From assembly GCA_944382045.1 (NCBI GenBank), contig CALWMT010000120.1:1-7619 (forward strand): 7,619 nucleotides of DNA, given 5' to 3'. The notes under the pieces were generated by a model. That model worked only from the letters and a program-made list of their open reading frames with translations. It had not been told where the DNA came from and searched no databases. The position numbers and the translations under genes are program-made. The stretch is from an uncultured Enterocloster sp. (GTDB lineage Bacteria; Bacillota; Clostridia; Lachnospirales; Lachnospiraceae). Below are positions 5,092 to 7,619 of the stretch, one piece after another (positions within the stretch are counted from its first letter, which is position 1; each line of letters opens with the position of its first letter).

Positions 5092-6371
5092 ATTCTATGG
5101 AAGAGGCGAAAAAGAGATATGACGCAGTGCCAATTCCCAGCGAGCTGTCCCGGCGGGTTCAGAGGGAGATTGAAAGGGCGCAGGCAAGGCGAAGGAGGAA
5201 GCGGCTGCTGTACCGGGGCCTGCGGGGCGGCACCGCTGCGGCCGCTGCGGCAGTGCTGGTATTTACTGCGGCGCTCAATACCAATACAGCATTTGCCGAG
5301 AGCGCAGGAAACCTGCCCGTCATCGGGGCGGTGGCCCGGGTGCTGACCTTCCGTTCCTACGAGGAGGAGACGGAGGACTTGAAGATTTCGGTGGAAATTC
5401 CAAGTGTGGATATGATTTCCGAGGATTTTGACGGCCTGGAGCAGTCGGTAAATGAAGAAATTCTGCGTCTCTGCGAGGAGTATGCGGCTCAGGCCGAGAA
5501 GCGGGCAAAAGAATACCGGGAGGCCTTTCTTGCCACCGGGGGAACCGAGGAGGAGTGGGAGGCCCACAATATACAAATCCGTGTCTGGTATGAGGTCAAA
5601 TCCCAGACAGAGAGCCATCTGTCACTGGCAGTTATGGGTACGGAGAACTGGACCAGTGCTTACCAGGAAACGCGGTATTATAATTTTGACCTGAAAAATG
5701 GAAGACTTTTAACTCTAAAGGACATTTTGGGCGATGATTACAAACGCATAGCCGACGAGGAGATCCGCGCACAGATGGCAGAGCGGGAGAAGGAAGGGGC
5801 TGTGTATTTTGAAGATTTTTCTGGTATTGATGAAAATACGTCCTTCTACCTGGACGAGGCGGGCAGGCCTGTGGTTGTGTTCGGCGCCTATGCGATTGCA
5901 CCGGGCAGCGAGGGAACGCAGGAATTTGTGATTGCCGCCGCGCAGGAGGAAACGGATTTAGGCGCGCTGGTCAGCCTCCTGGGGATGAAGGATGAGGATA
6001 CCGCAGGGCTGTTCGGCGGAGGAGAGGAGAACTGGACAGAAGATAAGTCCTTTTACATCGGACGAAGGTTTGCGGCTGACGTATACGGCACGCCCTGCCG
6101 GATATTTACCACCTGCGGGGAGGACAAAACAGTGGAATCGGTTTCCGTGTGGATTGTAGGCGGCGAAAGGGAGGTTACAGAGACAGAAGCGGACGAATGG
6201 GAAGCGCGCATTACAGATTTTGTGGGCGCTGGGCCGGCTGGAGATGAGGAAATATCGGAGGGAGGAAACAAAAATCTCCGATGGACAAAGGATGGGACAG
6301 CAATCACTCTGCATCAGATGAAAGATATCCTGACGGTCAGCCTGCAGCCTGCTGTGGGAGAGCTGAAATAG
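5088..6371 (+). CDS. rsiV: Anti-sigma factor and lysozyme sensor, RsiV-like, with C-terminal extension
   Basis: The product has 427 residues. AGGAGGTG (5075-5082) lies 5 bases before ATG 5088. Residues 1-46 are a cytoplasmic, very basic sigma-binding segment with the family's YDAVPIPSEL motif (11-20). A single membrane helix follows (about 47-66), then TAFA-ESAGNLPVIGAVARVL, the hallmark RsiV junction, with a signal-peptidase-like A-F-A site at 68-70. Residues about 92-190 correspond to the DUF4163 part and 198-282 to DUF3298 (YYNFDLKNGRLLTLKDIL, later VVVFGAYAIAPGSEGTQEF). In B. subtilis RsiV binds lysozyme, is then cut by signal peptidase and by the membrane protease RasP, and frees SigV. 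That protein has about 285 residues; here an extra module, about 300-427, includes DVYGTPCRIFTTCGEDKTVE and VSVWIVGGEREVTE. Whether this tail alters ligand binding is unknown. Confidence 0.9.
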   Translation: MNSMEEAKKRYDAVPIPSELSRRVQREIERAQARRRRKRLLYRGLRGGTAAAAAAVLVFTAALNTNTAFAESAGNLPVIGAVARVLTFRSYEEETEDLKISVEIPSVDMISEDFDGLEQSVNEEILRLCEEYAAQAEKRAKEYREAFLATGGTEEEWEAHNIQIRVWYEVKSQTESHLSLAVMGTENWTSAYQETRYYNFDLKNGRLLTLKDILGDDYKRIADEEIRAQMAEREKEGAVYFEDFSGIDENTSFYLDEAGRPVVVFGAYAIAPGSEGTQEFVIAAAQEETDLGALVSLLGMKDEDTAGLFGGGEENWTEDKSFYIGRRFAADVYGTPCRIFTTCGEDKTVESVSVWIVGGEREVTETEADEWEARITDFVGAGPAGDEEISEGGNKNLRWTKDGTAITLHQMKDILTVSLQPAVGELK

Positions 6372-6458
6372 GCGTTCCGCCGGTAAAAACGGCGCTTAGT
6401 GATGAAGCATTGCGGCGTTTGCCGCTGCGATATATTTACAAAAAGGAGAGAATGGATT
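6372..6458 (+). other. Intergenic leader with two stem-loops
   Basis: CGCCG (6378-6382) pairs with CGGCG (6390-6394) across a 7-base A-rich loop, and GCGGC (6412-6416) pairs with GCCGC (6421-6425) across GTTT, extended by GCA (6407-6409) with TGC (6426-6428). Neither is followed by a T run, so they are not standard terminators. The first arm could alternatively pair with CGGCG at 6413-6417. They may set the relative expression of rsiV and the following lipoprotein; no promoter is evident. Confidence 0.4.
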
Positions 6459-7124
6459 ATGAGAAAAATGAAAATGTTTGCTGCTGCGGTAGCTGCTGCG
6501 GCCGTGCTGATGGCAGGATGCGGACAGGAGGCGGTTCAGGAGACAGTGGGGACTGAGGCGGTACAGGAGAGCAGTGAAACCATTGTGATAGAGGGGACGT
6601 CCGACCCGGTGGAGGAAGCTGGGATTGAGGAAACGGAAGCGAAAGAAACGACAGCGGAGGAAACGGCAGCAAAAGAAACGGAAGCGAAAGAAACGGCAGC
6701 GGAGGAAACGACAGCAGCAGGGAAAAACGCGGATGAAAAAGCAGCAGCCGGGGAGCAGGCGGATGGGAAATCAGCAGGCACCTATAAAGATAATTTCGAA
6801 GTGGACAGCGCCGCTGCTGCGGATTTTGCCGGGCAGATTCAGAAGGCGGTGGCAGAGAAGGACTTGGAGGGTCTGGCGGATTTGACTGCATTCCCCGTGT
6901 ATGTAGGCCTGCCCGATGTGGGCGGTGTGGAGACGCGGGAGGACTTTCTCGCGCTGGGAGCCGATGCGGTATTTGCGCAGGAGCTGGTGGACGCGGTTTC
7001 TGCGGCAGATACAGCGAACCTTGCTCCCAGTATGGCCGGCTTTGTGCTTTCCGATGGAGGTACGGCCAATATTGTCTTTGGCGTGCGGGACGGGCAGCTG
7101 GCTGTGACCGGCATAAATTATTGA
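6459..7124 (+). CDS. Lipoprotein with repeat linker and NTF2-like-type C-terminal domain, function unknown
   Basis: The product has 221 residues. ATG 6459 follows AAAAGGAGAG (6441-6450); an ATG at 6452 is in another frame. The signal sequence MRKMKMFAAAVAAAAVLMAG ends in the lipobox L17-M18-A19-G20-C21, so Cys21 is the lipidation site. Residues about 22-106 are a low-complexity, Glu/Thr/Ala/Lys-rich linker that includes six tandem pentapeptides. Residues about 107-221 form a compact domain (QIQKAVAEKDLEGLADLTAF, then PVYVGLPDVGGVETREDFLA, ending VFGVRDGQLAVTGINY) resembling small Lachnospiraceae lipoprotein domains with an NTF2-like pattern of helices followed by strands; this fold is inference. 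It lies 87 bases after rsiV and shares its downstream terminator, so it may be an operon member and perhaps a SigV-regulated surface protein. Confidence 0.85.
   Translation: MRKMKMFAAAVAAAAVLMAGCGQEAVQETVGTEAVQESSETIVIEGTSDPVEEAGIEETEAKETTAEETAAKETEAKETAAEETTAAGKNADEKAAAGEQADGKSAGTYKDNFEVDSAAAADFAGQIQKAVAEKDLEGLADLTAFPVYVGLPDVGGVETREDFLALGADAVFAQELVDAVSAADTANLAPSMAGFVLSDGGTANIVFGVRDGQLAVTGINY
6627..6716 (+). repeat. Six tandem 15-bp units coding for [EK]-E-T-x-A pentapeptides
   Basis: The units follow the pattern (GAG/AAA)-GAA-ACG-(GAA/ACA/GCA)-(GCG/GCA) and encode EETEA, KETTA, EETAA, KETEA, KETAA and EETTA. The unit is a multiple of 3, so changes in copy number would lengthen or shorten the linker without breaking the frame. 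A charged, extended spacer of this kind could hold the C-terminal domain away from the membrane through the cell wall. Confidence 0.85.
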
Positions 7125-7162
7125 GGAACCGCCGTCTGAACACACGGAAGCAGTATGAGGAA

Positions 7163-7192
7163 TTGACATTCCCCCGGCTATGCGATTACAAT
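7163..7192 (+). promoter_or_regulatory. Candidate housekeeping-type promoter before the YczE-like gene
   Basis: TTGACA (7163-7168) matches the -35 consensus exactly and TACAAT (7187-7192) matches the -10 consensus at 5 of 6 positions, with an 18-base spacer. The expected start point, about 7199-7200, falls inside the left arm of the terminator hairpin that follows. Confidence 0.55.
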
Positions 7193-7242
7193 AAAAGGGA
7201 TGCCAGAGCGCTGACAGGCGGCGCTTCCGGCATTCCTTTTTT
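7193..7242 (+). terminator. Intrinsic terminator, possibly also an attenuator
   Basis: AAAAGGGATGCC (7193-7204) pairs with GGCATTCCTTTT (7229-7240), and an inner AGCGC/GCGCT stem (7207-7211 with 7221-7225) extends it; a T6 tract ends at 7242. It closes the sigma-factor block. Because a good promoter lies directly upstream, transcripts starting near 7199 would still contain most of the hairpin and the T tract. Confidence 0.85.
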
Positions 7243-7266
7243 GAGAATTGCTGGGAGGAATTGTTT

Positions 7267-7619
7267 ATGCGAAAATCTATATTGTATCGGATGCTCTTTT
7301 ATGCCCTGGGGCTTTTGAGCCTTGCTCTGGGACTTACGCTGAACACAAAAACCGGGCTGGGAGCCTCGGCGATTATCTCGGTGGCCTACAGCTTTTCCGA
7401 GATATTTGAGAGAAATTTTGGAAATGTGACGCTGGCGCTTTATGTTGTTTTTGTGGCGGCGCAGATGGCGCTGCATCGGATGCGGACGGCGGGGTACGCA
7501 AAGGCAGAGGAAGGAGCCCTGGCCCATGCGGGGCGAAGGGATATAAAGCTGGTGCTTTTGATGGATGTGCTTCAGATTCCCTTGAGCATTGTATTTACCC
7601 GCTTCCTGAATGTGTTTTC
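7267..7619 (+). CDS. YczE/DUF6198-type integral membrane protein (3' partial)
   Basis: The first 117 residues are present; the gene continues beyond the right edge. GGGAGG (7253-7258) lies 8 bases before ATG 7267. The N-terminus has a membrane helix (about 8-27, YRMLFYALGLLSLALGLTLN), then NTKTGLGASAIISVAY (26-41), which fits the conserved 'ALG.SL..K..LG.S' segment of the YczE/YitT-like family. A second helix spans about 53-69 and a third about 93-112. The polar loop at 71-92 (RMRTAGYAKAEEGALAHAGR...) seems longer than usual. Members are multi-helix membrane proteins of unknown, possibly transporter-like function. Its only visible upstream promoter is separated from it by the terminator at 7193-7242. 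Confidence 0.75.
   Translation, partial: MRKSILYRMLFYALGLLSLALGLTLNTKTGLGASAIISVAYSFSEIFERNFGNVTLALYVVFVAAQMALHRMRTAGYAKAEEGALAHAGRRDIKLVLLMDVLQIPLSIVFTRFLNVF

Noticed and set aside
6452..6556. Cys-rich small frame starting at ATG 6452
   Set aside because: It overlaps the lipoprotein start in another frame; the Cys run comes from reading GCTGCTGC alanine codons out of frame. The lipobox protein is clearly the real product.
6627..6716. CRISPR-like array
   Set aside because: The 15-base units are contiguous, without spacers, and encode regular pentapeptides in frame.
6457..7143. Long minus-strand frame opposite the lipoprotein
   Set aside because: Its Pro/Leu/Ser-rich repeats are just the antisense reading of the GAA/ACG/GCA repeat codons; there is no start signal.

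Overview
The window looks like chromosome of a Gram-positive gut Clostridium-type bacterium, probably Lachnospiraceae (inference). The support is strong AGGAGG-type ribosome binding sites before nearly every gene, RsiV/SigV and YczE-type families, lipoproteins with Clostridia-style lipoboxes, and GC-rich coding sequence dominated by GAG/GCG/CTG codons. No RNA genes, CRISPR array, insertion sequence or replication origin is visible.

Layout, left to right. Positions 1-440 are a worn junction: the last 50 codons of an unidentified protein, a C-terminal scrap of a GNAT acetyltransferase, and on the minus strand what looks like a frameshifted Phd/YefM-type antitoxin remnant. An extended -10 promoter (493-501) then begins a tight plus-strand cluster: a 103-residue three-helix membrane protein, a 578-residue exported serpin with an extra C-terminal domain, and a 243-residue lipoprotein. 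A rhuM-family gene (3427-4455) follows. It is clearly AT-richer than its neighbours, so it is probably acquired, and a strong intrinsic terminator closes this block.

The second block is an ECF sigma factor overlapping by 4 bases with an RsiV-type anti-sigma factor, then a lipoprotein with a pentapeptide-repeat linker. A candidate ECF-type promoter precedes the sigma gene. In Bacillus subtilis and Clostridioides difficile, SigV/RsiV senses host lysozyme and switches on lysozyme-resistance genes. The RsiV here carries about 130 residues beyond the canonical sensor domain. The block ends in a terminator that sits directly on top of a good housekeeping-type promoter, followed by the start of a YczE/DUF6198-type membrane protein that runs off the window.

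The common theme is the cell surface meeting host defence: a serpin whose reactive loop suggests elastase-like protease targets, next to a lysozyme-sensing regulatory pair. No ECF-type promoter motif was found in front of the serpin cluster, so shared regulation is not supported by the sequence; the link is proximity only. The best candidate for something undescribed is the membrane protein-serpin-lipoprotein cluster, with its two-domain serpin.
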